Below, piece after piece: positions 18,743 to 28,327 of a DNA stretch of 64,000 nt. The notes under the pieces are model-generated. The model was not told the DNA's origin and did not search any database. It saw only the letters and a program-made list of their open reading frames with translations. Both the position numbers and the translations under genes were made by a program. Each line of letters begins with the position of its first letter. The stretch's first letter is position 1. The stretch comes from Psychrobacter glacincola (GTDB taxonomy: Bacteria; Pseudomonadota; Gammaproteobacteria; Pseudomonadales; Moraxellaceae). The stretch covers positions 19,743-83,742 of the forward strand of contig LIQB01000003.2 in NCBI GenBank assembly GCA_001411745.2. Reading direction: 5' to 3'.

Positions 18743-20251
18743 TTATCTATGACTCACTTGTATTTCAGCAAATGTGCCATCCGGCATCTCTTCAATAATA
18801 ATGCCTTCCGGCTCTTTTAAGAAAAACAATGCAAAGAACCCAACCACTGCTGTCGCGGCAATTACAAAGAAAAACACCTGATAAGACACCAGACTAAGCA
18901 CCGTTAAGTACACGACCGAACCAACATTGCCATACGCACCTGTCATCCCTGCAAACTGCCCTGTCATACTGCGTTTGATCAGAGGAATCACTGCAAAAAC
19001 AGCACCCTCACCTGCTTGTACAAAGAATGAGCAAAACATCGTGATTAACAATGCCAATGCCAGTGGCCACGTTGAGTCAAGGAAGCCCATCAACAGATAC
19101 CCGATGGCCAAACCAGCTGTCAAAATCAACAAAGTTATTTTGCGACCAAACTTATCACTGAGCCAACCGCCGCCTGGACGTGACATGAGGTTCATAAAGG
19201 CATAGCTCGATGCCAATACCCCTGCCATCACAATCGATAAACTAAAAGTTTCTTGATAAAACAAAGGGAGCATCGACACGACGGCAAGCTCTGAGCCGAA
19301 CGTAGCAAAATACAAAATATTTAAGATGCCCACTTGCTTAAAATCATAACGATGCGCCACTGGTACAGGCGTGGTGAAAACCTCTTTATTAAAGCGGTAG
19401 CTACTAACGAACTCGTAAACATACAGTATTGCAAGGCCAATATAGACCATGGTGACACTAGACTGGCTCAGCAAGCTCACACCATCAGGTGATAATTTCC
19501 ATGCCAATAGCGCCAATGCCAAATACATAGGCAGTTTAAAAACCATCATTAACCAAAAATCACCTGATGATGTCACCATCATGGCCCCTGATTTTTTGGG
19601 TTTAAAATAAGTAGCCCCTTTGGGTGTATTACGTGCCATCTTATAAAAAATGATGCTATAAAGCGCCATCACCACCCCTGATATGGCTGTTGCATAACGC
19701 CACCCTTCATCACCACCGAACACTGCCGCCGCACCAATCGCTATAGTCGGCAATAATAAGGCCGCTGCTGCCGAGCCAAAATTACCCCACCCTCCATAAA
19801 TACCCTCAGCCGTCCCCAATTCATTGGTTGGAAACCAATCACTCATCAAACGAATACCCACCACAAAACCTGCACCTACAAAGCCCAGTAAAAACCGAGA
19901 CAGCGCCAAGGTATTGTAATCCTGAGCGAATGCAAAGGTAAAACAAGGAATCGCACCAATGGCTAAAATGGCGGTATAAACAATACGAGGGCCAAAGCGA
20001 TCTGTCAGCATCCCGATAATCACGCGAGCAGGAATGGTCAATGCCACATTTAAAATGAGTAACGTTTTGATTTGGTCTTTACTCAGATTGAGTGTCTCTC
20101 CAATCGCTGATAAAAATGGTGCATGGTTAAACCATACAAAAAAGGTAAGGAAAAATGCCATCCAACCTAAATGAAGGATTTTATTTTTACCCGTAAATGA
20201 CAAAACATTAAGCTTGTCTTTACTAGGCGCAACGGGGGCTGATGATGACAT
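18743..20251 (-). CDS. MFS nitrate/nitrite transporter (NarK/NasA family)
   Basis: Using ATG 20251 (MSSSAPVAP), which has GAGGAAG seven bases upstream, the product is 502 residues. The longer frame to 20365 lacks a good site and overlaps the sigma-54 promoter. It has about twelve hydrophobic segments. The nitrate/nitrite porter marks are FFLTFFVWFNHAPFL in helix 1, the MFS loop GMLTDRFGPR, and the glycine-rich signature GGWGNFGSAAAALLLP; a second such motif is TGAYGNVGSV. It imports nitrate for the reductase encoded downstream. First gene of the minus-strand row transporter-kinase-nasB-nasA-cobA. Confidence 0.92.
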   Translation of the reverse strand: MSSSAPVAPSKDKLNVLSFTGKNKILHLGWMAFFLTFFVWFNHAPFLSAIGETLNLSKDQIKTLLILNVALTIPARVIIGMLTDRFGPRIVYTAILAIGAIPCFTFAFAQDYNTLALSRFLLGFVGAGFVVGIRLMSDWFPTNELGTAEGIYGGWGNFGSAAAALLLPTIAIGAAAVFGGDEGWRYATAISGVVMALYSIIFYKMARNTPKGATYFKPKKSGAMMVTSSGDFWLMMVFKLPMYLALALLAWKLSPDGVSLLSQSSVTMVYIGLAILYVYEFVSSYRFNKEVFTTPVPVAHRYDFKQVGILNILYFATFGSELAVVSMLPLFYQETFSLSIVMAGVLASSYAFMNLMSRPGGGWLSDKFGRKITLLILTAGLAIGYLLMGFLDSTWPLALALLITMFCSFFVQAGEGAVFAVIPLIKRSMTGQFAGMTGAYGNVGSVVYLTVLSLVSYQVFFFVIAATAVVGFFALFFLKEPEGIIIEEMPDGTFAEIQVSHR

Positions 20252-20360
20252 AGGCAACTTCCTCAAATGATTAACTTCAGGGTTCTGACAACGTACTAAA
20301 GGTACTAAGTATTCAAAAAACGCAGTGTTCAAATATGATAAGTAGCAATGTTTCAGGCGG

Positions 20361-20376
20361 TGCAATGGTTATGCCA
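20361..20376 (-). promoter_or_regulatory. Sigma-54 (-24/-12) promoter for the nitrate transporter operon
   Basis: On the minus strand TGGCATAACCATTGCA fits TGGCAY-N5-TTGCA, with GG and GC at the required spacing. It lies 110 bases before the transporter ATG at 20251. It implies RpoN-dependent, nitrogen-regulated transcription. Confidence 0.72.
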
Positions 20377-20565
20377 GTTATTTGTGTACGCTGCTAAATC
20401 TGTATAAAGGTCAGCACTCATTAATTATCCAACCGCCTTTACTGGTGGGTCTATAACCATCACTACACCTGACGCTTATACTAATAAAGCATTAACACAG
20501 CAGATTTAAAACACTCCATCAGCCTCCCTTATAAACAGCAATAACATCCAACTTGGGGCACAGCA

Positions 20566-20582
20566 GTAACTATTTTGGTGCA
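20566..20582. promoter_or_regulatory. Possible NtrC binding site
   Basis: GTAACTATTTTGGTGCA shares 11 of 17 bases with the enteric NtrC consensus, including an exact right half TGGTGCA. It is about 190 bases upstream of the sigma-54 promoter, a normal enhancer distance. Confidence 0.38.
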
Positions 20583-20891
20583 TTAACCTCTGACTTCTCA
20601 GTCGGTGACAACGGTGACCACCCTGTTTTTGGTAAGTCATAGCACTGATCATTCTGACGTAAAAACCTTTGTACATAAGTGACTCATCCCGATACAGCAT
20701 ACCTTTATGTCTAATGGCAACACGCAAAAACCTAGCTGATCGAAGTGCTCTGGCATGATTATTGAATGCTCTGTAATAGTAGGTATTAAATGCTGTTTAT
20801 CAGCTGTTGTTGAGAGACGGAGCCGTTTATAGCATGATAAAAAAATAAACGATGTCCGCATTCAACCAGCCCCATTACTAAGGACAGACGC

Positions 20892-23492
20892 ATGATTAGC
20901 ACTGCATTGAACACAGAAAACAAAGGCAATTTGGTGGTGATTGGCAACGGTATGGTCGGTCATCACTTTATTGAACGAGCAATTGAACAAGGGCTACACC
21001 AGCAATTTGACATTCATGTGTTTGCTGAAGAAGACCGCCCTGCTTATGACCGTGTTTATTTGTCGAGCTACTTTGAACATAAAGATGCCAGTAAGCTGAA
21101 CCTAGTAGATTTAACGGCTTACGAATTATCAAAAGTTAATTTGCATTTGAATCAGTGTATTGTAGATATCGATTCAGCCAGTCAGCGTATTACTACTGAG
21201 GCAGGCGAGATTATCGAGTACTCTGAGTTGGTACTGGCGACAGGCTCATATCCTTTTGTGCCGCCCATTCCAGGCCGCGAACATCCGCATTGCCACGTTT
21301 ACCGCACCATTGCCGATTTAGATGAGATTTTAGCGATTGCTGAGCTGCCCACTGTCAAAAAAGGCGTGGTGGTTGGCGGTGGCTTACTGGGGCTTGAGGC
21401 CGCAAAAGCGCTCGTGACGCTAGGGCTGGATACCTATGTGGTCGAGTTTGCGCCGCAATTGATGGGCGTTCAGCTTGATGCCGCTGGTGGTGAGATTTTA
21501 AAGCGAAAAATAGAAGCACTTGGTGTCAAAGTGCTGACGGGGAAAAACACCAAAGAGATTCTGTCTAATACTGCACCCAACTCTGATGACACCAGCGGTG
21601 ATGAACAACATTTAACCATGGAGTTTACAGATGGCACCTCTCTAACAACCGATATGATTGTATTTAGCGCCGGTATTAGACCGCAAGATGGCCTCATCAA
21701 AAACAACCCCGAATGCGGTATCGAAATGGGCGGGCGCGGTGGCATCTTGATCAATGAGCAATGTCGTACCAATGCTGATCATGTTTATGCCGTTGGAGAG
21801 TGCGCAGTATGGGACAACAAAGTATTTGGCCTAGTGGCTCCCGGCTACAATATGGCCAGTATCTGTGCCGCGCAAATTGCTGGTGATAGCAGGCAGATAT
21901 TTACGGGTGCCGACATGAGCACCAAGTTAAAACTGATGGGTGTGGATGTAGGCAGTATTGGCGATGCACATGGTACGAGTGACGGTAGCTTAAGCTATCT
22001 GTATCAAAACCCTGCGGAGGGCATCTATAAAAAACTGGTTACTACGCCAGATAATAAGCGCTTGCTTGGTGCCGTATTGGTAGGCGACACCGAAGACTAT
22101 AACAACTTACTGCAACTGTATTTAAATGACATTGACCTACCCGCACATCCCGAAAGTCTGATACTACCCAATGTCGAAAAACCCGTGATGGGCATCGACA
22201 ACCTGCCAGATACCGCCACGATTTGCTCTTGTTATAACGTGACCAAAAGCGCTATCTGCTCGGCAGTTGAGAACGGCGCATACTCCGTCAGCGATGTAAA
22301 AACCATGACCAGTGCTGGTAGTGGCTGTGGTGGCTGTGCACCTATGGTCAAAGATACGGTCAGCTATCAACTTACCGCCATGGGCTTTGAAGTAAACAAT
22401 GACTTGTGTGAGCACTTTGCTTACTCTCGTCAAGATTTATATAGTCTGATTCGCATGCACGGTATCAAAACCTTTGATGAGTTACTAACTGAACATGGTA
22501 GCGGCCATGGTTGTGAGATATGCAAACCAACGGTCGCCTCTATTTTGGCATCGTGCTGGAATGACTACGTACTCAAAACCGAACTGACACCACTACAAGA
22601 CAGTAACGATTACTACTTAGGTAACATCCAAAAAGACGGCACTTATTCCGTCGTACCTCGTGTGCCGGGCGGTGAAATTACTGCAGACAAGCTCATCGTA
22701 CTGGGTCAAGTAGCGAAGCAGTTTAATTTGTACACCAAAATCACTGGTGGGATGCGGGTCGATCTGTTTGGCGCACGCATGGAGCAATTGCCTGGTATTT
22801 GGACGCAACTGGTGCAAGCAGGCTTTGAGACTGGCCATGCTTATGGTAAATCCTTACGTACCGTAAAATCTTGTATCGGTAATAACTGGTGCCGCTACGG
22901 CGTCGATGACAGTATTGGCCTCGCCTTGAGATTAGAAGATCGTTATAAAGGCGTGCGCTCACCGCACAAAATCAAGATGGGTGTGTCGGGCTGTATGCGC
23001 GAATGTGCTGAGGCGCAAAGTAAAGACTTTGGCATGATTGCGACTGAAAATGGCTGGAATTTATTTGTCTGCGGTAATGGTGGTATCACTCCACGTCATG
23101 GCGAGCTGTTCGCCACTGATCTGGATACCGAAACCATGGTTAAATATATCGACCGCATCATTATGTTCTATATCAAAACAGCGGACAAGCTACAACGCAC
23201 CTCAAAGTGGCGTGAAAGCTTAGATGGTGGGCTGGATTATTTGAAAGCTGTCATTATCGAAGACAGTTTAGGCATAGCAGATGAGCTGGAAGCACAAATG
23301 CAATTATTGGTCGACAATTACGTGTGTGAGTGGGCGGCGACGATTAACGACACCGAAAAACTCAAACGTTTTCGTCATTTTGTAAACAGTGAGCAAGGCG
23401 ATGAGAATGTCGTATTCGTGACCGACCGGGAACAGATTCGCCCAGCGACTGATGCGGAAAAAGCAACCATTAATCTGGTTGACTTGGCTTAG
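20892..23492 (+). CDS. nirB: Assimilatory nitrite reductase (NADH) large subunit
   Basis: An 866-residue siroheme enzyme reducing nitrite to ammonium in the cytoplasm. It has an N-terminal FAD fold (VVIGNGMVGHHFIE), NAD fold (GVVVGGGLLGLEAAKAL), VYAVGECAVWD, then a BFD-like [2Fe-2S] region (CSCYNVTKS ... CGGCAPM) with a second cysteine region (GCEICKP). The sulfite/nitrite reductase half follows, with the siroheme-[4Fe-4S] ligands C-x5-C in SCIGNNWCRYG and C-x3-C in GCMRECAEAQ. Length and order match NirB. Transcribed divergently from the nitrate transporter operon; nirD follows after a hairpin. Confidence 0.96.
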   Translation: MISTALNTENKGNLVVIGNGMVGHHFIERAIEQGLHQQFDIHVFAEEDRPAYDRVYLSSYFEHKDASKLNLVDLTAYELSKVNLHLNQCIVDIDSASQRITTEAGEIIEYSELVLATGSYPFVPPIPGREHPHCHVYRTIADLDEILAIAELPTVKKGVVVGGGLLGLEAAKALVTLGLDTYVVEFAPQLMGVQLDAAGGEILKRKIEALGVKVLTGKNTKEILSNTAPNSDDTSGDEQHLTMEFTDGTSLTTDMIVFSAGIRPQDGLIKNNPECGIEMGGRGGILINEQCRTNADHVYAVGECAVWDNKVFGLVAPGYNMASICAAQIAGDSRQIFTGADMSTKLKLMGVDVGSIGDAHGTSDGSLSYLYQNPAEGIYKKLVTTPDNKRLLGAVLVGDTEDYNNLLQLYLNDIDLPAHPESLILPNVEKPVMGIDNLPDTATICSCYNVTKSAICSAVENGAYSVSDVKTMTSAGSGCGGCAPMVKDTVSYQLTAMGFEVNNDLCEHFAYSRQDLYSLIRMHGIKTFDELLTEHGSGHGCEICKPTVASILASCWNDYVLKTELTPLQDSNDYYLGNIQKDGTYSVVPRVPGGEITADKLIVLGQVAKQFNLYTKITGGMRVDLFGARMEQLPGIWTQLVQAGFETGHAYGKSLRTVKSCIGNNWCRYGVDDSIGLALRLEDRYKGVRSPHKIKMGVSGCMRECAEAQSKDFGMIATENGWNLFVCGNGGITPRHGELFATDLDTETMVKYIDRIIMFYIKTADKLQRTSKWRESLDGGLDYLKAVIIEDSLGIADELEAQMQLLVDNYVCEWAATINDTEKLKRFRHFVNSEQGDENVVFVTDREQIRPATDAEKATINLVDLA

Positions 23493-23501
23493 CCAATGAT
23501 G

Positions 23502-23543
23502 AGTGCCTTGTTAGTTATTACAACAAGCAAGGTGCTGTTTTTT
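23502..23543 (+). terminator. Intra-operon terminator-like hairpin between nirB and nirD
   Basis: AGTGCCTTG pairs with CAAGGTGCT (nine pairs, two of them G-U) across an 18-base loop and is followed directly by GTTTTTT. It would end part of the nirB transcripts before nirD and lower the small-subunit level. Confidence 0.55.
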
Positions 23544-23641
23544 CGATGAGTTTCTCGACTCACGCTTTGCAACTCACAACTTGTCGCTCACGATTTATCA
23601 CTCATACAGAGCAATATTATCATCACTAAGGATAACACCCC

Positions 23642-23992
23642 ATGAACCAACATACTATTTGTACACTTGACGATATCATTCCTGACACTGGTGTGTGCGC
23701 ACTGGTAGATGGCAAACAAATTGCTATTTTTCGTACCAGACAGAACAATTTATTTGCTCTTGATAATTACGATCCATTCAGTCAGGCCAATGTGCTATCT
23801 CGAGGTTTAATTGGTGGTACCACAGTTACAGATGACACAGGGACAGCAGAAGAAGTGCTTTATGTGGCTTCACCCATCTATAAGCAACGCTTTAATCTTG
23901 CTACTGGCCAGTGTTTAGATGATGAGAGCGTGATGCTGGATGCCTATCAGGTTGTCTTAAATGACAACAATGTCATGATTGCAAGGGTATAA
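23642..23992 (+). CDS. nirD: Assimilatory nitrite reductase (NADH) small subunit
   Basis: A 116-residue Rieske-fold protein of the NirD type. The positions that would bind a [2Fe-2S] cluster in true Rieske proteins lack Cys and His (LDNYDPFSQAN and ASPIYKQRFNLATGQ), which is normal for enterobacterial-type NirD. Hallmarks are GVCALVDGKQIAIFR and SRGLIGG. It partners NirB. A 149-base gap from nirB contains a terminator-like hairpin and a short CTCA-phased region. Its own strong hairpin follows at 24000. Confidence 0.93.
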   Translation: MNQHTICTLDDIIPDTGVCALVDGKQIAIFRTRQNNLFALDNYDPFSQANVLSRGLIGGTTVTDDTGTAEEVLYVASPIYKQRFNLATGQCLDDESVMLDAYQVVLNDNNVMIARV

Positions 23993-23999
23993 ATAAAAA

Positions 24000-24039
24000 C
24001 TAGGGCTTGTTGTGTTGTCTTAGAAGGCACAAGCCCTAG
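24000..24039. terminator. Hairpin between convergent nirD and nhaC
   Basis: CTAGGGCTTGT and its exact complement ACAAGCCCTAG flank an 18-base loop, between two convergent genes. It probably works as a bidirectional terminator. Its TA-G-GGC ends resemble but do not equal those of the inverted-repeat family at 8967, 32996 and 58779. Confidence 0.6.
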
Positions 24040-24077
24040 CATTTTAATGCAGAGTTTAGAGACAAAAGTTTTTCGGG

Positions 24078-25466
24078 TCACTGACTCTTGAGTCGGCTGA
24101 TGGTAATTCCCGTAAAACCAAACAATATCGTTAGTAACAGCGATAAATAACAGAAGAACGCATAAGGCAGATAATCAAGCACGGGCACGCCTAATGCTTG
24201 GCTGATAAACACGCCGCACACACTCCAAGGCACTAGAGGATTGATGACCGTACCTGCATCTTCAATGGTACGAGACAGATTCTTAGGATGTAAATTCAAA
24301 CGCTCAAACGTCGGACGAAAGGCAGTACCAGATAATAAAATACTCAAATACTGCTCGCCAATAAGCACGTTAATACTCAGAGCAGACATGGCAGCGGCAA
24401 ATATGGCGCGTCCTGATGTGGTTAATGTGTCTTTAATCCCTGATAACAGTGCTGGCAAAATACCCAATGCTGTGAGCAAGCCACCGAGACTGAGTGCCAA
24501 TATCACAATCGCTTGAGTGAAGAACATACTCTGCACACCGCCGCGCGATAGCATACCACCGACTTCACCCAGCTCTAACGATTCAGCCGGTGCATAGCCT
24601 GCAAATAAATAGCCGCCTAATTGTCCAAAGCTCGGCGAGCTGTGCAAATAAGTAATAATCAATGCTGCCACAATGGTACAGATAATCGTATAGATGGCAT
24701 TGACACGAAAAACCGCCAACCCAACCAGTACCACAAATGGCAATACCGCATAACCATGTACCAAACCACTTTCAATCAACTGACCTTGCAATACGGTTAC
24801 TTGACTCAAGTCAGAGCCTGCGGTCTGCCCAGAGAAAAACCAAAAAATAATGACCGTGAGTATCCACGCTGGTACCGTGGTATACATCATATTGCGAATA
24901 TGCTCAAACAAATCAATACCCACCACCGATGAAGCAATGGTACAGGTGTCTGATAACGGCGACATTTTATCACCGAAAAACGCCCCTGAAACTACAGCAC
25001 CAGCGGCAATCGCGACATTGGCATCAAAGGCATTACTCATACCAATAAAAGCCACGCCCAATGTCGCCGCGGTGGTCAAACTACTGCCCAAGGCAATACC
25101 AATAATGGAGGTCAATACAAAGGCTGAAATGTAATAATACTCTGGTGAAATCAACTGAAAACCAAAATACATCAGCGTTGGAATAGCACCAGACATCATT
25201 AAAGCGGCGACCATCAAACCAATAAAGAAGAATAGATAGATCGCACCGATACCACGCATGACACCCGATGCCATTTGCGCTTGCATGTCATCAAAGGTCA
25301 AGCCTTTAAACAGACCAATGCCTAGCAAGACACAAATAGCGAGTATCAATGATAAATGCGGTACCCAGCCAAAACCTATCATGGTAACGCCCATAATAGC
25401 GATGACAATGGCAGAAATCATAAATGCCAGTTGAGGTGAAATTTGGGTTAATATTTTTGGAGGCAT
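24078..25466 (-). CDS. nhaC: Na+/H+ antiporter NhaC family
   Basis: A 462-residue polytopic inner-membrane protein. Hallmarks of NhaC are FKGLTFDDMQAQMASGV, the sequence SSLTTAATLGVAFIGM, GAFFGDKMSPLSDTCTIAS (the conserved SPLSDT segment) and EDAGTVINPLVPWSVCG. It should exchange sodium for protons. ATG 25466 is chosen over an adjacent GTG (25469) because AAGGA lies eight bases before it. Convergent with nirD; the phhB-phhA genes lie upstream on the same strand with a 92-base gap, so it might be co-transcribed with them, but function gives no reason to expect this. Confidence 0.9.
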   Translation of the reverse strand: MPPKILTQISPQLAFMISAIVIAIMGVTMIGFGWVPHLSLILAICVLLGIGLFKGLTFDDMQAQMASGVMRGIGAIYLFFFIGLMVAALMMSGAIPTLMYFGFQLISPEYYYISAFVLTSIIGIALGSSLTTAATLGVAFIGMSNAFDANVAIAAGAVVSGAFFGDKMSPLSDTCTIASSVVGIDLFEHIRNMMYTTVPAWILTVIIFWFFSGQTAGSDLSQVTVLQGQLIESGLVHGYAVLPFVVLVGLAVFRVNAIYTIICTIVAALIITYLHSSPSFGQLGGYLFAGYAPAESLELGEVGGMLSRGGVQSMFFTQAIVILALSLGGLLTALGILPALLSGIKDTLTTSGRAIFAAAMSALSINVLIGEQYLSILLSGTAFRPTFERLNLHPKNLSRTIEDAGTVINPLVPWSVCGVFISQALGVPVLDYLPYAFFCYLSLLLTILFGFTGITISRLKSQ

Positions 25467-25558
25467 CACACATCCTTAGCTTGCCAGTCAAATCTGGCGT
25501 TAGGGTTGGCTTTGAGTCGGACAAGTTTAATGAGTTGCAATAGCGATTGCTACCCTCA

Positions 25559-25900
25559 TTATTGATCCAGCAGACTATCGGTCTTAGCTGCCATGACAAA
25601 ATCATTGCGATGCAGACCTTTAATGCTGTGTGACCACCACGTAACCGTCACCTTGCCCCACTCTACCAATATGCCAGGATGATGCCCTTCTGCTTCGGCG
25701 ATGTCTGCTAATTGGTTGGCAAACTCCATCGCCTTGACGAAGTTTTTGAATTTATATTGACGTTGTAATTGCTTGATGCCATCAACCTCGATCAATGACC
25801 AATCTGGAATTTTCTGTAATAGCTCTTGTGCTTCGATGTCGCTGACCGTTGGCGCGCCAATGCGGCACACCTCACAGCTGGCTTGTGATAATGTCGTCAT
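25559..25900 (-). CDS. phhB: Pterin-4-alpha-carbinolamine dehydratase
   Basis: A 113-residue PCD/DCoH protein. The active-site motif [21 protein letters not shown] is intact in two parts (EGHHPGI and VTVTWWSH), and WSLIEVDG matches the N-terminal strand. It recycles the tetrahydropterin carbinolamine produced by phenylalanine hydroxylase. AAAGGA lies eight bases before the ATG. It sits 126 bases downstream of phhA on the same strand, forming a phhAB pair. Confidence 0.94.
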   Translation of the reverse strand: MTTLSQASCEVCRIGAPTVSDIEAQELLQKIPDWSLIEVDGIKQLQRQYKFKNFVKAMEFANQLADIAEAEGHHPGILVEWGKVTVTWWSHSIKGLHRNDFVMAAKTDSLLDQ

Positions 25901-26026
25901 TATAATGTCCTTTTATGTTAACTATTCATTTTTTTAATACTGTTATGTTTAATACAGTTACGTCCATGTTGACGCTGTCATTTACGACTACATCATTCAA
26001 ATGATGCCGTTTGTCTTAACCATGCA

Positions 26027-26983
26027 TTAGGCGTTTTTTACTGCATAACTAGGCTCGAACAATCCTAGCGACATGGCTTGTTTGACCATTCCCATGATAT
26101 CGCTATTGACGATATCAAATAATGTATCCAAATCATCAATGACATAATAAATCGGCTGGATATGATCGATACGATAAGGGGTACGTAACACATCAAGTAA
26201 GTCAAACGCTCGGTGCTCTGGTTGATTTTGCGGTTGATGCTGAGGTTCTGCTTGCTGCTCAGAACCAGCATTGAGTGCATAAACCGTCTCAGACGGTGAG
26301 CTTAAGATGCCTCCGCCATAGATTCGGCGACTGCCTTTATTTTGTCCCACCAAACCAAACTCGATGGTAAACCAATAGAGCCGTGCCAAAAACCACCGTT
26401 CTTCTTTAGTGGCATTAAGACCCAGCTTGCCATAAGTTTCATTGAACGTCGCAAAGGCGGGATGGGTCAAAAGCGGACAATGTCCAACGATTTCATGAAA
26501 AATATCAGGCTCTTCGATATAGTCCATATCATCAAATCGACGGATAAAAGTTGCCACCGGAAAGGATTTATTGGCAAGCAATTTAAAAAACTTACCAAAA
26601 CTGATTAATGCAGGGACAGCGGCAGTTTGCCAACCAGTCGTGGCTTGCAATACCTCATCGATATCATGCAGCTGCGGAATACGCGTAGCGGGCAAATTCA
26701 GTTTTTTTAAACCGTCTAGATAGGCTGGGCAGGCACGGTTGGGTATTTGCTCGGCTTGACGCTCAAGCAATGCCTGCCACATACCATTTTCATCATCACT
26801 ATAGTGAATATGACCATGGCTATCTGGCTGATGTGACACGTAAGGTTGTTTTTTAGGCATAGAATCCTGCTTTTTATGAGCAGAATCATCGTGACTGGCA
26901 GCATCAGTGCCTAGCGTTTTGCAAGCAACGCTGTTGGCACCGATAGCTTTATTAACAGAATTCGTATGTGGTAGGCGTTCCAT
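26027..26983 (-). CDS. phhA: Phenylalanine-4-hydroxylase
   Basis: A 318-residue non-haem iron aromatic amino acid hydroxylase that converts phenylalanine to tyrosine with tetrahydropterin. The iron triad is visible: H163 and H168 in FHEIVGHCP, and E208 in WFTIEFGL. It also has RRFDDMDYIEEPDIFHE and IYGGGILSS. The start at 26983 is supported by AAAGGAA seven bases upstream, so the roughly 55-residue hydrophilic N-terminal extension (His- and Lys-rich) before the catalytic domain is probably real. First step of the catabolic route encoded around it. Confidence 0.95.
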   Translation of the reverse strand: MERLPHTNSVNKAIGANSVACKTLGTDAASHDDSAHKKQDSMPKKQPYVSHQPDSHGHIHYSDDENGMWQALLERQAEQIPNRACPAYLDGLKKLNLPATRIPQLHDIDEVLQATTGWQTAAVPALISFGKFFKLLANKSFPVATFIRRFDDMDYIEEPDIFHEIVGHCPLLTHPAFATFNETYGKLGLNATKEERWFLARLYWFTIEFGLVGQNKGSRRIYGGGILSSPSETVYALNAGSEQQAEPQHQPQNQPEHRAFDLLDVLRTPYRIDHIQPIYYVIDDLDTLFDIVNSDIMGMVKQAMSLGLFEPSYAVKNA

Positions 26984-27171
26984 GCCTGTATTCCTTTTAT
27001 TGCCATTAGCGCTCTGAATTTTTGCTAGTCGTTTTCAATCTTGACTGAACCATAGCTCAGTCATCGCATTGAACACATGGTATTACAGAGTGCAGTGGTT
27101 ATTAGGGACAAGACAAACTCCTTTTGCCCTGCCCGTTTATTTTATGGATTTTTCCCTAAATGTAGAGGCGC

Positions 27172-28272
27172 TTACGGTGTTTCAGTTTCTGGCTGACCAA
27201 CCGTGCCACGACGGACTTGATCGCGCTCGATGGATTCAAATAGGGCTTTGAAGTTACCTTCGCCAAAGCCATCTTCGTAATCACCTTTACGCTGGATAAA
27301 CTCGAAGAAAACAGGGCTACCTAAGATAGTTTCAGAGAAGATCTGTAGCAGCAGACGCGGTGTGCCGCCTTCAGTGGTGCCATCTAACAAGATACCGCGC
27401 ATCTGTAGCTCAGAGACATTTTCGCCATGATTTGGTAGTCGCTCACTCAGCATTTCGTAGTAAGTCGCAGTTGGAGCGGTCATGAGCGGGATACCCGCTG
27501 CTTTTAATTTATCGATGCTAGCAAACAAATCATCGCTGGCCAAAGCAATATGCTGAATACCTTCACCGTTGAAATGCATCAAGTATTCTTCAATTTGACC
27601 GCCGCCCTGCTTTGACTCTTCGTTCAATGGAATACGGATTTTGCCATCAGGCGCTGTCATGGCTTTACTGGTCAAACCCGTATATTCACCTTTGATGTCA
27701 AAAAAGCGGATTTCGCGGAAGTTAAAGATGCGCTCATAAAAGTTTGCCCAATAAGCCATACGACCACGGTAAACGTTATGGGTTAAATGGTCGATAACTT
27801 TGAAACCATGCCCGACAGGACGACGGTCTACATCAGCAAAAAACTCGAAATCGACGTCATAAATGGACTCACCATCTTTATAACGATCGATGAGATAAAT
27901 CAGTGAGCCACCGATACCCTTGATAGCAGGTAGGCGCAGCTCCATCACACCAGTTGGTACGTCTACTGGCTGCGCGCCCATTTCGATGGCACGCTCATAA
28001 GCTTTTTTGGAATTCTGCACACGAAAGCCCATGCTACAAGCACCAGCACCATGCTCTTCAACGAAATAGCTGGCTTCGCTTTTTGGTTCACGATTTAGAA
28101 TAAGATTGATATCACCTTGACGGTATAGCGCCACATCTTTTGAGCGATGGTTGGCGACATGGGCAAAGCCAAGCTGTTTGAACAATGCGTCGACCGCATC
28201 CGGTTGAGGTGAGGCGAATTCAACAAAATCAAACCCATTCAGGCTCATTGGGTTGTCAAATAAATCTGCCAT
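27172..28272 (-). CDS. hpd: 4-hydroxyphenylpyruvate dioxygenase
   Basis: With ATG 28272 ([13 protein letters not shown] eight bases upstream) the product is 366 residues. It has two VOC-type halves. Iron ligands are expected at the His of VIDHLTHNV, the His of IQHIALAS and the Glu of the C-terminal QIFSETILG segment. FFEFIQRKG and [15 protein letters not shown] are the usual HPPD C-terminal marks. It converts 4-hydroxyphenylpyruvate to homogentisate. It is divergent from a LysR regulator, with a perfect palindrome between them. Confidence 0.95.
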   Translation of the reverse strand: MADLFDNPMSLNGFDFVEFASPQPDAVDALFKQLGFAHVANHRSKDVALYRQGDINLILNREPKSEASYFVEEHGAGACSMGFRVQNSKKAYERAIEMGAQPVDVPTGVMELRLPAIKGIGGSLIYLIDRYKDGESIYDVDFEFFADVDRRPVGHGFKVIDHLTHNVYRGRMAYWANFYERIFNFREIRFFDIKGEYTGLTSKAMTAPDGKIRIPLNEESKQGGGQIEEYLMHFNGEGIQHIALASDDLFASIDKLKAAGIPLMTAPTATYYEMLSERLPNHGENVSELQMRGILLDGTTEGGTPRLLLQIFSETILGSPVFFEFIQRKGDYEDGFGEGNFKALFESIERDQVRRGTVGQPETETP

Positions 28273-28327
28273 TGTAATCATCCTTAATTTCAATTGGTGG
28301 TAAAAATGCGATAAAAAATATCTTCAA

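Larger units (their letters stand above)
20252..20891. other. Divergent regulatory region nitrate transporter / nirB
   Basis: 640 bases between the transporter and nirB starts. It holds a sigma-54 promoter toward the transporter and an NtrC-like site. Two short minus-strand frames here have no coding character. For nirB, a -24/-12-like TGGCATGATTATTGAA at 20751 has the essential -12 GC changed to GA and is not accepted as a promoter. aaggaca precedes the nirB ATG. Confidence 0.6.

Noticed and set aside
20751..20766. Sigma-54-like sequence TGGCATGATTATTGAA ahead of nirB
   Set aside because: The invariant -12 GC is GA; not good enough to call a promoter.
20506..20861. Two short minus-strand frames (73 and 70 codons) in the nitrate/nitrite divergent region
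   Set aside because: They overlap each other, show no family features, and lie in the control region.
24000..24039. Membership of the nirD/nhaC hairpin in the TA-flanked element family
   Set aside because: Its ends read TAGGGCTTGT rather than TAGGGCGTGYC; only the first six bases agree, so it is kept as a plain terminator hairpin.
27069..27251. Plus-strand frame of 60 codons overlapping the hpd 3' end
   Set aside because: Antisense to hpd in its second half, no family features or start signal.
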